From contig CAVYVC010000017.1 of assembly GCA_963771845.1 (NCBI GenBank), positions 1 to 64,000 on the forward strand: a stretch of 64,000 nucleotides of DNA, in the 5' to 3' direction. Positions 43,111 through 51,296 of the stretch are shown here, piece after piece (the stretch's first letter is position 1; each line of letters begins with the position of its first letter). The notes below the pieces were generated by a model. The model saw nothing but the letters and a program-made list of their open reading frames with translations. It did not search any database and was not told the DNA's origin. Made by a program: the position numbers and the translations under genes. This DNA comes from VAZQ01 sp963771845 (lineage in GTDB: Bacteria; Pseudomonadota; Alphaproteobacteria; Rhizobiales; Xanthobacteraceae).

Positions 43111-43551
43111 GTGGATACTGCGATATCTCGACGGGCCGGCATCCTCGTGGCTTGTCTGATGGCCATCGCTTGGGCAAAGCTGGCGCCGGCTGAATCCATC
43201 AAGGCGCAGGTGCAGCTCAGCGGCTCGCAAGAAGTGCCGCCGGTTCAGACCTCCGGTACGGGAACGGCCGACCTTACCTATGATCCGAGCACGCGGGTCG
43301 TCACCTGGACGATTATCTATAGCGGTCTCTCGGGTACCGCCACTATGGCGCATTTCCACGGACCAGCGGGCAAATTGGAGATCTGGTTGAGCAAGAGAGG
43401 CAGCCCGGCCGAGAGCCCCATCAAGGGGGAAGCCACCCTGAGCTCCGAACAGGCGCGGCTGTTTGCCGCTGGCGATTTGTATATCAACGTGCACACGCAA
43501 GCGCATCCTGGTGGTGAGATCCGCGGTCAGGTGGTGCCTCCCAAGATGTGA
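43111..43551 (+). CDS. Secreted CHRD-domain protein
   Basis: A 146-residue protein: signal peptide (A-G-I-L-V-A-C-L-M-A-I-A-W-A-K-L-A-P-A-E), then one CHRD domain (PF07452) with L-S-G-S-Q-E-V-P-P-V, G-T-A-D-L-T-Y, A-H-F-H-G-P-A-G and the end V-H-T-Q-A-H-P-G-G-E-I-R-G-Q-V. Bacterial CHRD proteins are secreted, of uncertain role; His residues suggest metal binding. It lies 70 bases before the kinase gene and could be co-transcribed with it. Confidence 0.93.
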   Translation: MDTAISRRAGILVACLMAIAWAKLAPAESIKAQVQLSGSQEVPPVQTSGTGTADLTYDPSTRVVTWTIIYSGLSGTATMAHFHGPAGKLEIWLSKRGSPAESPIKGEATLSSEQARLFAAGDLYINVHTQAHPGGEIRGQVVPPKM

Positions 43552-43620
43552 TCGCGGTCATAGGAAATTGCGAGCGCGGCAGGGGTCGAGCGCCCCGAGG
43601 AGGAAAAAGCTTGGCAGTCA

Positions 43621-45690
43621 ATGGAGGCGCGGTCCAGGGCAAAATCCGCGCTTGAGGAACGGATGACGTATTTCTCCATCCGCGGAAGACTGATCTTCCT
43701 GGCAGTGTTGCTGCTCGTGATCTTGGCGGTGTCATCCACGTTCTTGACGCGCGAGCTTGTGCGCGACTCGCAAGCCCTCGCCGAGGAAGCGCAGTTCGTC
43801 TCCATCGTCAGGAACGCGAACAAGGCGAGCAAGCACTTCGGCGATTTGAAATACTGGTTGACCGATCTCGCTGTGACCCTGCTTACCCGCTCGCAACAGA
43901 ACGCCGATGCCGCCAAGGCCCAACTCGACGCAGACCTGAAGACGATTACGCCCGTCGACGCCGAGGGTGTCGCCGCCATCGAGCGCGAAGTCAGTGGGCT
44001 GACGCAATTAGCGGTGAAGGCGGCCGACGCCTATTCGAGCGATGACAGCGTAGCCGGAAACGCGCTCATGGCACAGGCGCAGGCTCACATCCTCAACGTC
44101 GATCGCGAGATCGACACGATCATCGATCGGGTCGAGCAGCAGGCGCTCTCGCGGCGCGATGCTTCAATACGCGATGCCAAGAGGGCGGTGGAAATGTCTG
44201 TGACCGGCGGCACCATCGTTCTGGTGGTCGCGCTTAGCCTGACCGCGCTCATCGTGCGCTCGATCAACGCTCCCCTGCGTCGGCTCGAGAAAAGCATGAA
44301 TGCCATCACGCAGGGTCAGTTCGACGTACCCATCCCCAAGGCCGGCCGGGACGAGATTGGCGCGATGACGCGGGCACTCGGCATGCTGCGCGAATCGCTG
44401 CAACAGCAGACTGCCACCGCCGATGTGCTCAAGGTTATTAGCCGCTCGACCTTCGATCTGCGAACAGTGCTCGATACGCTTACAGAATCAGCAGCCCGGT
44501 TATGCGAGGCGGAGACGGCTGGTATATTTCGCCCAAAGGGCGAGTTTCTGCAATTCGTCGCAAACTACGGTTTCGCGGGCGACTATCAAGCGTACTTGGA
44601 AAGTCATCCGATTCCACTGGACCATGGCTCGCTCACGGGCCGCACCATACTGGAATGTAAAACCATTCACATACACGACGTGCTGGCCGACCCGGAGTAT
44701 AAACAGACCGAAACAGCAAGAATCGGCAGATATCGTACCCTGCTGGGCGTTCCGCTGATGCGAGAGGGAACTCCTATTGGAGTTATCTCTTTGCAGCGCA
44801 ATACGGTGCGCCCGTTCACCGACAAGCAGATCGAGCTGGTCACGACGTTTGCCAACCAGGCGGTGATCGCCATCGAGAACGTGCGGTTGTTCGATGAGAT
44901 TCAGGACAAGAGCCGCCAACTCGCGGAAGCGAGCCAGCATAAGTCGCAGTTCCTCGCCAATATGAGCCACGAGCTACGCACACCGCTCAATGCCATCATC
45001 GGCGTCACTGAGATGGTGCGGGAGGATGCGGAGGCATTGAAGCAGGACACCGAGCCGCTCGATCGGGTGCTCGGTGCGGCGCGGCATCTTCTCGCATTGA
45101 TCAACGATATCCTCGACCTCTCAAAGATCGAGGCCGGGCGGATGGAGCTTCACCTCGAAACGTTCCCGCTGGTGCCTGTCATCAAGGACGTAGCCAAGAC
45201 CATCGAGCCGATGGCGACGAAGAACGGCAACCGCCTAGTCATCGAGTACCCACCGGACCTCGGCACGATCCATGCGGACCAGACCCGTTTCCGGCAGTCC
45301 ATGCTCAACCTGGCCAGTAACGCCAACAAATTCACTGAGAAAGGCACTGTCACCATTGCCGCTCACCAAGGACAGGAGAACGGCCGCGACTGGATCACGC
45401 TCGCGGTGACTGACACCGGCATTGGCATGACGCCGGAGCAGATGGGCAAGCTATTCCAGGAGTTTTCACAGGCCTCTTCCTTCACGGCCAGCAAATATGG
45501 GGGCACCGGCCTTGGCCTCGCGATCAGTAAACGTTTTTGTCAGATGATGGGCGGTGACATCACGGTCGAGAGCGAGCCCGGCCGCGGGTCAACCTTCACG
45601 ATCCGGCTGCCGAGGATTGTGGACGCTCCGAAGGAAGTGGTGGCTGCCAATCCGACCCACACAGGAGAGGCGGCGCTGAAGCATCATTAG
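43621..45690 (+). CDS. HAMP-GAF sensor histidine kinase
   Basis: A 689-residue membrane kinase. TM1 about 22-42, a periplasmic helical sensor about 43-192, TM2 about 195-213, HAMP about 214-266, GAF about 280-422, then HisKA with His450 in F-L-A-N-M-S-H-E-L-R-T-P-L-N. The ATPase domain carries N-L-A-S-N-A-N-K-F, D-T-G-I-G-M and G-G-T-G-L-G-L-A-I-S. No receiver domain and no adjacent regulator gene. The signal could be sensed by the periplasmic part or the GAF domain. Its 3' end and following tail repeat are duplicated in decayed form at 17741-18001. Start ATG 43621; the internal M at 43663 is an alternative. Confidence 0.95.
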   Translation: MEARSRAKSALEERMTYFSIRGRLIFLAVLLLVILAVSSTFLTRELVRDSQALAEEAQFVSIVRNANKASKHFGDLKYWLTDLAVTLLTRSQQNADAAKAQLDADLKTITPVDAEGVAAIEREVSGLTQLAVKAADAYSSDDSVAGNALMAQAQAHILNVDREIDTIIDRVEQQALSRRDASIRDAKRAVEMSVTGGTIVLVVALSLTALIVRSINAPLRRLEKSMNAITQGQFDVPIPKAGRDEIGAMTRALGMLRESLQQQTATADVLKVISRSTFDLRTVLDTLTESAARLCEAETAGIFRPKGEFLQFVANYGFAGDYQAYLESHPIPLDHGSLTGRTILECKTIHIHDVLADPEYKQTETARIGRYRTLLGVPLMREGTPIGVISLQRNTVRPFTDKQIELVTTFANQAVIAIENVRLFDEIQDKSRQLAEASQHKSQFLANMSHELRTPLNAIIGVTEMVREDAEALKQDTEPLDRVLGAARHLLALINDILDLSKIEAGRMELHLETFPLVPVIKDVAKTIEPMATKNGNRLVIEYPPDLGTIHADQTRFRQSMLNLASNANKFTEKGTVTIAAHQGQENGRDWITLAVTDTGIGMTPEQMGKLFQEFSQASSFTASKYGGTGLGLAISKRFCQMMGGDITVESEPGRGSTFTIRLPRIVDAPKEVVAANPTHTGEAALKHH

Positions 45691-45693
45691 TGG

Positions 45694-45740
45694 ATTTTGC
45701 TGCACTGCACATGTCGGCTTATGGCACTAAGCAGCCGCAA
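45694..45740 (+). repeat. Tail repeat, 5' part, behind the histidine kinase
   Basis: TTTTGCTGCACTGCACATGT then CGGCTTATGGCACTAAGC. The GGAAGCGCTTGG part is gone. It lies at the left edge of the atypical block. Confidence 0.6.
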
Positions 45741-45835
45741 CCCTCGATGCATCCAGCAGTTGAAAATACGTCTGCTTACTGAGCAAACCGGAAATAAATA
45801 CTCCCCTACGTCGCAACAAACGCGATGTCCTAGGA

Positions 45836-46294
45836 TTATATAACACACTCCAGATGTATTAACCGGTGACAATTGGGACAGACGGGAATACATTTCCGCA
45901 GTTCCCCCTTGGGCGTTGAGATTCCCGCTCTATTGGTAGTGGCCTGCGACAGTCCGAATTTCTTGCTACCGGGATTGACATGATGGAACTCAATCAACCT
46001 CCAGTCTTTCAGTCCGCAAATAACACAAACAGTCAGGACCTTGACCTTTCTCAGGAACGTTTTGGTCCTAGTTCTTCGTGCAACTGATACTTCTGCTTGG
46101 CACTCTCGACAGTGATTGCGAAGCCCATCGCTCCGAGTAATATCCTTATTGAAATCACTGACTGGTTTTTGTTCTTTACAACGATAGCAATACTTCATGT
46201 CGCATCGGGCGACCATTCCCCCATCATCATCCGTCTTCAGACTGGCATTTCGAACATATGTCGAAAAGCATATACCGTCTGCTCTTCCTTTCAA
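45836..46294 (-). CDS. HNH endonuclease-like protein
   Basis: A 152-residue protein of phage/plasmid type. A first zinc knuckle C-Y-R-C-K-E-Q-K-P ... C-R-E-C-Q (about 36-62) precedes an HNH core with C-V-I-C-G, I-E-F-H-H-V-N-P-G-S-K-K and C-P-N-C-H-R-L-I-H. It should nick or cut DNA. The better start may be M33 (46198), which begins right at the first knuckle. It marks the left side of the block with foreign content. Confidence 0.82.
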   Translation of the reverse strand: MKGRADGICFSTYVRNASLKTDDDGGMVARCDMKYCYRCKEQKPVSDFNKDITRSDGLRNHCRECQAEVSVARRTRTKTFLRKVKVLTVCVICGLKDWRLIEFHHVNPGSKKFGLSQATTNRAGISTPKGELRKCIPVCPNCHRLIHLECVI

Positions 46295-46399
46295 TGAAAT
46301 CCAATTCCTTTGGACTCATCCGAACCAATTTGATGATGGGTTCTTTTGGTACTTTTCTCCGTTGTCACTCTCACCTCCAATTAAGCTAATTCCGTTTTG

Positions 46400-47542
46400 T
46401 CACGCCGCCTTCAGTTCCGAAATCCACTTCCTCACGGCTGCCTTCACTTCCTTGGGCGGTTCGGCATTACACGCTGCTCGAATTTGTAGCGGCGCTACCT
46501 TCCCCTCCTTCCTGACCAATTCAACGGTAGCGATCCTATTATCACCCTGCCTCACCGAGTAGATGTAGCAATGGCCAGCAGCCACCCGGTAATCAAAGGA
46601 CCCGGCGCAGTGATGCATCGCCCGTCCTTCCTTCCAGAGTTCGTCGGTACTATCCAGTGGCACAATCTCGTAACCATTGACCTGACCTGCGGGATACCAA
46701 GGCGCTGGAATTTTGTAGTCGGACTTGGCAGCATCACACTTGGCTATCGCCTCATGCCAGAGTTTATTTTCCGTCCGTACTGTCTCCACTGACATATCCA
46801 GGCAGAATGGACGAGTGATGCATCTGGGTTGTTCTCTCTTTGCCTCCGTCACCCAGTCATTCATATCGCTCACGAAATCCAAGACAGGGCGAATGCGGTT
46901 TCCTATCTTCAGCACATTCCGAGCAATCCAATAGGCAAAATCGGGATCATCAGTTCCTGCGAATTTGAATGCCCTTAGCCAAAGCCGCTGTTCCCAGGTC
47001 TTTTCTGGAAGATACCAGTGTAATTCGTCGGGCATATAACCCCAGAACCAGTGAGCTACGGCAGGCTTCAGTTTCCTCGCCCACATCGGAACATCCATGA
47101 AGGAGGCAATCCGATTCAGTCTGACACCACGTTCGACCATCTTGACGGCATCAGGGGCCTTATCCCACCACTCGCCCCCTAACGGACAATAGATAGCGAT
47201 GCCCAACACAGGAAACGCATCACACAGTTGCAATGCTCGTTGACTGATTGCTGCTCCCCGGTAAACGTTCTCTCTAACCAGCGGATTAAAGCGCCGAGCC
47301 AACTTCAGGGCGTTAGGTTCAGCAGCCTCGGCAATCAGCCTTTTCAATATGCCGTTGAGATTGATGAGTTGCCGCTTGCGTTGTCCCCATCGGATTTTAC
47401 GATACAGTTTCCCTCTCTCCCCTTTCGACCAGACCTCGTTCTCTTGCTGTCTGGCTTCAACATCTTCTCCCTCAAGTTCTTGATATCTCGGGTTTCGCTT
47501 TAGGGCCTCATGCAGCATAACGTCGTGTAGCGCTGATGACAT
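46400..47542 (-). CDS. PcfJ-like protein
   Basis: A 380-residue protein with the PcfJ (PF14284) C-terminal pattern: L-W-K-E-G-R-A-M-H-H-C-A-G-S-F, V-A-A-G-H-C-Y-I-Y-S-V-R and I-A-T-V-E-L. PcfJ proteins come from conjugative plasmids and phages and have no established function. The N-terminus is helical and basic. The frame start (47542) overlaps the start of a divergent small gene, so M9 (47518) is perhaps the real start. Confidence 0.82.
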   Translation of the reverse strand: MSSALHDVMLHEALKRNPRYQELEGEDVEARQQENEVWSKGERGKLYRKIRWGQRKRQLINLNGILKRLIAEAAEPNALKLARRFNPLVRENVYRGAAISQRALQLCDAFPVLGIAIYCPLGGEWWDKAPDAVKMVERGVRLNRIASFMDVPMWARKLKPAVAHWFWGYMPDELHWYLPEKTWEQRLWLRAFKFAGTDDPDFAYWIARNVLKIGNRIRPVLDFVSDMNDWVTEAKREQPRCITRPFCLDMSVETVRTENKLWHEAIAKCDAAKSDYKIPAPWYPAGQVNGYEIVPLDSTDELWKEGRAMHHCAGSFDYRVAAGHCYIYSVRQGDNRIATVELVRKEGKVAPLQIRAACNAEPPKEVKAAVRKWISELKAA

Positions 47543-47678
47543 GGATCCGGAGGATGGCCGCCTCTGGATCTATGGCACCGACGACCAGCAGACCATCGCC
47601 TTCACGCCTGCCGGGATGGAATATCTGCGGGAGCTGCTCGCCGAACACAAACGTAATCGGATGTCCCCGCGGTCTTGA
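47541..47678 (+). CDS. Small protein coupled to the next gene
   Basis: A 45-residue frame: M-D-P-E-D-G-R-L-W-I-Y-G-T-D-D-Q-Q-T-I-A then G-M-E-Y-L-R-E-L-L-A-E-H-K-R. The composition looks real. Its TGA overlaps the TTG start of the next frame. Family not recognised; it could also be the tail of a gene whose front is lost. Confidence 0.5.
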   Translation: MDPEDGRLWIYGTDDQQTIAFTPAGMEYLRELLAEHKRNRMSPRS

Positions 47679-48121
47679 GCGGACGGTTACGGTCCAAGCG
47701 ACCTCCCACCAGCTTGTTCTATCTCCCAGTTCAGGCCGAGGACCCAACGCAAAGCGTCTTCATGTATTACAACGACGAGGCACGTGAAGCTCTCGATCCC
47801 GTCCCATGGATCGAAAACACGGTAGCTCCCCTGCAACCGCAACTCCCGACCTGGTCCGAGCCCAACGACGACGACGAACCAAAGGAAATAAATCAGGCAT
47901 TGGTCGATTCGGCCATTACAGAGTGGAGGAATACCCCAAAAGGCTACGGCCACCTAAGCTTCTTTCTGCTTAAACGGAAACTGAAAAATGCGGGGATGGA
48001 TGCGAGTGAAATCGCAACTTCTCTGGAGGTCGAAGCGACATTTGCCCGTTCCCCGAATGACCGTAAGGCTCAGATTCCGAGTATCATTGAAAGTCTCCAA
48101 AAAAGAAAACTCAAAACATAG
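47675..48121 (+). CDS. Unrecognised protein, primase-type C-terminal features
   Basis: A 148-residue protein. The C-terminal half (G-Y-G-H-L-S-F-F-L-L-K-R-K-L-K-N-A-G-M, then E-V-E-A-T-F-A-R-S-P-N-D-R) resembles regions of some plasmid/phage replication proteins, but this is weak. The TTG start at 47675 overlaps the upstream stop; ATG 47762 is a cleaner alternative giving 119 residues. An intrinsic terminator follows immediately. Confidence 0.55.
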   Translation: MSGRLRSKRPPTSLFYLPVQAEDPTQSVFMYYNDEAREALDPVPWIENTVAPLQPQLPTWSEPNDDDEPKEINQALVDSAITEWRNTPKGYGHLSFFLLKRKLKNAGMDASEIATSLEVEATFARSPNDRKAQIPSIIESLQKRKLKT

Positions 48122-48476
48122 CCAATCGCGAAGCGATTTTTTCGCGCGAAGCGCGAAAGCAAGGTGACTAAAGTAGTTTCGGCTGTTATCTCAGATTATT
48201 AAAAAGCCAGACGGCAGAAATAAAAAATCATATTTCTTGCAACCCATTTTCACTGCTATGAGTCCAATATTTGTTGACAAACTTGAGTTTGTTTGTTAGT
48301 ATGTCTTCATTGATGAATTAGATATCTGCTTTTGTTATTGCTTATCGTCTTGGCTGGCTTTGGCAGCTCCGGGCGTCTCAAGCAAAATCGATACAGAGAT
48401 TATCGGCAAGCCTGGTTGCGGGAGTTCTCCTTACTGCCAGCCTACCAATCATTGTTTGTGAAAGGACAAAGATATT
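48122..48476. other. AT-rich intergenic stretch with hairpins
   Basis: Apart from the two GCGAAGC hairpins at the left end I see only AT-rich DNA. AAAGGA at 48460-48470 could serve as the ribosome site of the following frame. Confidence 0.4.
48124..48142 (+). terminator. Intrinsic terminator with GCGAAGC core
   Basis: AATCGC-GAA-GCGATT followed by six T, three bases after the stop of the 47675 gene. A second, stronger hairpin (48141-48157, TTCGCGC-GAA-GCGCGAA) overlaps its T-run. Confidence 0.75.
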
Positions 48477-49010
48477 ATGCTAAACGATAGTCGTCCCGTT
48501 GATTTGTTAAGCGATTCCGCAGGGGTTTATGGGATCGGGATTGTCTATGATGATGTTCTCAATAAGCGAATTGCGCAACACCCCGCGTTACCCATAGACG
48601 ATGCTGGAAAAGAACCGGCGTGTGCCACGCCCGGGCGTCACAAACCCCTGACATTTTGTCCCGATGTTCTCAGAGAATTTGCATTTCCCAATAAATATCG
48701 TGAGGCAGCTCTTCAGACGCTTGGTAACAAACGCGTCATTGTATCGAGCAACGATTACAGCCGTTTTTCCCGCGGCTTGCCGCGGGGGCAATTGGCCGGG
48801 TGGTATTGTATCCGCGGATACAACCAAGTCATGCGGTCTGTTACCGCAGACACACTTCACCGTTCTGGCAGCGATCTTACGGCCGGGGCTTGCGGCAGAA
48901 CTCAAAGGCTTTCCGGCGCTCTCTGGCCTCTCGGCGCTCGACTCGGGAGCGATAGCACGTTGCATACTTCAGACCCAGAGTCCTCCGGGTGCCGACATTT
49001 GTTCCGTTAA
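48477..49010 (+). CDS. Doubtful ORF
   Basis: A 177-codon frame with a GAAAGGA site before ATG 48477. The first 95 residues have plausible composition (V-Y-G-I-G-I-V-Y-D-D, F-C-P-D-V-L-R-E-F-A-F-P-N-K-Y). The rest overlaps the minus-strand frame 48877-49299 and looks random. If real, only the 5' part is likely genuine. Confidence 0.3.
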   Translation: MLNDSRPVDLLSDSAGVYGIGIVYDDVLNKRIAQHPALPIDDAGKEPACATPGRHKPLTFCPDVLREFAFPNKYREAALQTLGNKRVIVSSNDYSRFSRGLPRGQLAGWYCIRGYNQVMRSVTADTLHRSGSDLTAGACGRTQRLSGALWPLGARLGSDSTLHTSDPESSGCRHLFR

Positions 49011-49299
49011 AATACAGAAACTTAAATCGCTTGTTGTCCGACTCGATTATGAAATAGTGAGTCTCATCAGACCATTTGTTGCCATTGGTCATTCGCTCTA
49101 ATGGAGTCGTTGTCTTTGATACTTTCCAAGTTATCTGATGAGGTTGCAATGATTGATTGACGAACAACAAAATCTTGTCAACATCAGGTCGGTATTCAAA
49201 TCTTAGTCGATCTTGAATCCAAACAGAACCCTGCTGACAAATGTCACGCACGCTTATTTGAATATTTTCCTTGTTCGCGATTTTTAAAAACGTAGTCAC
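48877..49299 (-). CDS. Hypothetical protein of the AT-rich block
   Basis: A 140-residue frame beginning M-T-T-F-L-K-I-A-N-K-E-N-I-Q-I-S, with W-I-Q-D-R-L-R-F-E-Y-R-P, Q-I-T-W-K-V-S-K and T-H-Y-F-I-I-E-S-D-N-K-R-F-K-F-L-Y. The first 105 residues look like a folded beta-rich protein; the last 35 are Arg-rich and may be read-through. No family recognised. Confidence 0.45.
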   Translation of the reverse strand: MTTFLKIANKENIQISVRDICQQGSVWIQDRLRFEYRPDVDKILLFVNQSLQPHQITWKVSKTTTPLERMTNGNKWSDETHYFIIESDNKRFKFLYFNGTNVGTRRTLGLKYATCYRSRVERREARERRKAFEFCRKPRP

Positions 49300-49679
49300 G
49301 AATCTGGCAAGACCTTATGTTCCCCTCGGCTATTTAGAACGCTGTCAATGTTAGAATTGTTAGTTAGAAAGAATGTGCCAAAAACAATACCCAAACTCTA
49401 AATAAAAGGGACAGTGATGTTTTAAGTCACGGTCCCCCGCTCTCGGCACCATTCCACCCAGTTGCATCAGCCGTCATGTCCAAAACCAACAGTCCATCTC
49501 ATAGCGTCACGGTGAAATCACAAGCATTATTTGAACCGTGGGATTTGCGCATTTGTGAACTTGCGGTCAAACCATGGACGACGGCAGGATTGTTCCCGTC
49601 GAGCAATTCAAACTGAGCCGTAAAATCGGCTCCTTGATTCATGCATAGGTTTTGATGAATTGTCACCTTTTAGGTTCTC
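49300..49679. other. Intergenic stretch, nothing supported
   Basis: AT-rich DNA between two minus-strand frames. No clear gene or terminator. Confidence 0.4.
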
Positions 49680-49949
49680 TCAATATCTGGCGGCATAAAC
49701 ATCGTCACTTTCCATCATTTTTTTGTTCTCGTAGCCAACGACTCGACGACGATACAGTTCTTGGCTGACGTGTCCTAGCACACCCTCCACCTCGCAAAAA
49801 CGCTGATAGTCAGGATTCGCTCCGATATACTGGACGATGAGCTTTGTTAGAACGTAATTGAGATTCCCTGCGGAGGTTTTTGAATTAATGGGCGAGGAGT
49901 CAAAAATATCCTCATAGGCTTCACGTTCGCTACTTTTTATATAGGGCAT
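49680..49949 (-). CDS. DUF6899-like small protein
   Basis: An 89-residue protein starting M-P-Y-I-K-S-S-E-R-E-A-Y, with N-L-N-Y-V-L-T-K-L-I, F-C-E-V-E-G-V-L-G-H-V-S-Q-E-L-Y-R-R-R-V and Y-E-N-K-K-M. This matches my memory of DUF6899, a short protein common in phages, plasmids and uncultured bacteria, of unknown function. The start overlaps the upstream frame by 20 bases, so an operon is likely. Confidence 0.78.
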   Translation of the reverse strand: MPYIKSSEREAYEDIFDSSPINSKTSAGNLNYVLTKLIVQYIGANPDYQRFCEVEGVLGHVSQELYRRRVVGYENKKMMESDDVYAARY

Positions 49950-50133
49950 TTTTTATTTTTCCTTTCCTTTCTTGTTTCAATATACTTTCTTCGTCCACCG
50001 AGATACGCATCTCGGCTTTACGAGCAGCCTTGTTGTGCAAGTGTTGTTTGCAACTAATCTGATTGAAGTTTTCAACAATCTCTTGCCGTTGGGCAGAGTT
50101 GAATTTTGTTAATTTGTCATGGTGTAAAGGCAA
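49930..50133 (-). CDS. Small basic protein with a Cys/His pair
   Basis: A 67-residue Lys-rich protein: M-P-L-H-H-D-K-L-T-K-F-N, then I-S-C-K-Q-H-L-H-N-K-A-A-R-K and a basic tail. Probably nucleic-acid binding, but no family recognised. It overlaps the start of the DUF6899-like gene, supporting coupled expression. Confidence 0.55.
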   Translation of the reverse strand: MPLHHDKLTKFNSAQRQEIVENFNQISCKQHLHNKAARKAEMRISVDEESILKQERKGKIKNALYKK

Positions 50134-50277
50134 TGGACCATCCTTTCTCGATTCATTGATTGTAGTTGATTGATACTGAAAAAGTCAAAACTGAAATCCG
50201 ACAAATAATCGCGGGAATATTCTCTTGCATGACCCGCCCATACACAAAGCCACCAATTATCCTCATAGGGCATCATT

Positions 50278-50338
50278 CAGCCTTCGCTTCGCTTCGGCTG
50301 GTCCCTCCGCTTCGCTTCGGGACGTATATCTGTTTTTT
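50278..50338 (+). terminator. Paired hairpins with T-run
   Basis: CAGCC ... GGCTG (50278-50300) and GTCCC ... GGGAC (50301-50323) both enclose CGCTTCGCTTC loops. GTATATCTGTTTTTT follows. This may terminate plus-strand transcripts. Confidence 0.5.
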
Positions 50339-50381
50339 GAGGTTCTTTGTGATTTGGGAATTCGTATTTCAGATTCAGTTA

Positions 50382-50415
50382 CATGCGAAGCATTAACTCG
50401 TGCGAAGCACGAGTT
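50382..50415. repeat. Two GCGAAGC hairpins
   Basis: ATGC-GAA-GCAT and AACTCGTGC-GAA-GCACGAGTT (9-bp stem, GAA loop). Same core as 48124-48157. Confidence 0.7.
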
Positions 50416-51097
50416 GATTCATTCAATGTGTTTGTTAATAGTTGACTCTAAGTTTATGTTCGGGTGTTCGGAGGGCACACTTTTAGCCAGTCACGGCCAA
50501 AAGCGCACACCATGTTCGTAATATGCCGGATGGTATACAGTTGATTCGAGACAACCTCGTAAAGGTAACGGGCGGTTCTAGCTATCTCCGTTTTATATCT
50601 CGGCTTAACACGCTAAACATCACCTTGCCAATCAACCGACTATTGGGCGATGTTTTCTGGGTCAGTAAAATTCCTACCTGTTGCCCAGTCGGATGACACT
50701 TCTTCATGTCACCTTGTAGTTTTGAGTTCTAACAATCGCAAAACGGTGCTCTTCACACCAGTCTTACGAATTTCCTGCTCTCGCCCAGGTGATTAGTTGG
50801 GTCACTGTCGGACCACTAATAGCCAGTTTTGAAAATGATTGGCTGGCCAAGCTTTTAATTCGAGAGAGTATCGATTAAACAATAGCAATATTATTTATCT
50901 ATTTGATGACATAAAAGTATGGAAATGTCAAGAAAAAAGTATTTAACATTACAATTTGGTAACGTTTGATGACCAAACAACAAACAAACGGTTTGGTTTT
51001 TTGGTACAAACAAATATATTGGCATATCGAGGTCAAGAAGCATATAAATAATATTGTGGGTTCGTGCTTGGCCGCTTGAACTCAAATTCGAGAGTGT

Positions 51098-51130
51098 GGG
51101 GGAACCGATGGCTTCGGTTCCCCCTTTTTA
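51098..51130 (+). terminator. Strong intrinsic terminator
   Basis: An 11-bp perfect stem GGGGGAACCGA / TCGGTTCCCCC with a TGGCT loop (51098-51124), followed by TTTTTA. No plus-strand ORF lies upstream, which suggests a non-coding transcript. Confidence 0.85.
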
Positions 51131-51296
51131 ATTTTCCCCAAATTATAAATAGTCATGGGTAGTGGTTGCCTCCCTGGTTAATATTACTCATCTGATACTC
51201 GGTTGTTTCTTCACTCCTCACGGGGGATCGATTGATCGGTCCGCCAATTTTGTAGGTCGTGGCGGCTTAAGTTGCACACAGATATAAATACATTTG

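Larger units (their letters stand above)
50134..51296. other. 1.1-kb AT-rich non-coding stretch with hairpins
   Basis: No supported protein gene. It holds two adjacent hairpins (50278-50323), two GCGAAGC hairpins (50382-50415) and a strong plus-strand terminator at 51098-51130. A non-coding RNA ending at that terminator is possible. Confidence 0.5.

Noticed and set aside
45690..45836. tRNA or att site at the left edge of the foreign block
   Set aside because: I could find no cloverleaf or CCA-type 3' end and no matching direct repeat at 58.6-58.8 kb.
50225..50521. A 98-residue plus-strand ORF
   Set aside because: Its Ser/Leu/Arg/Phe repeats come from translating the CTTCGCTTCG hairpins; no ribosome site or family features.
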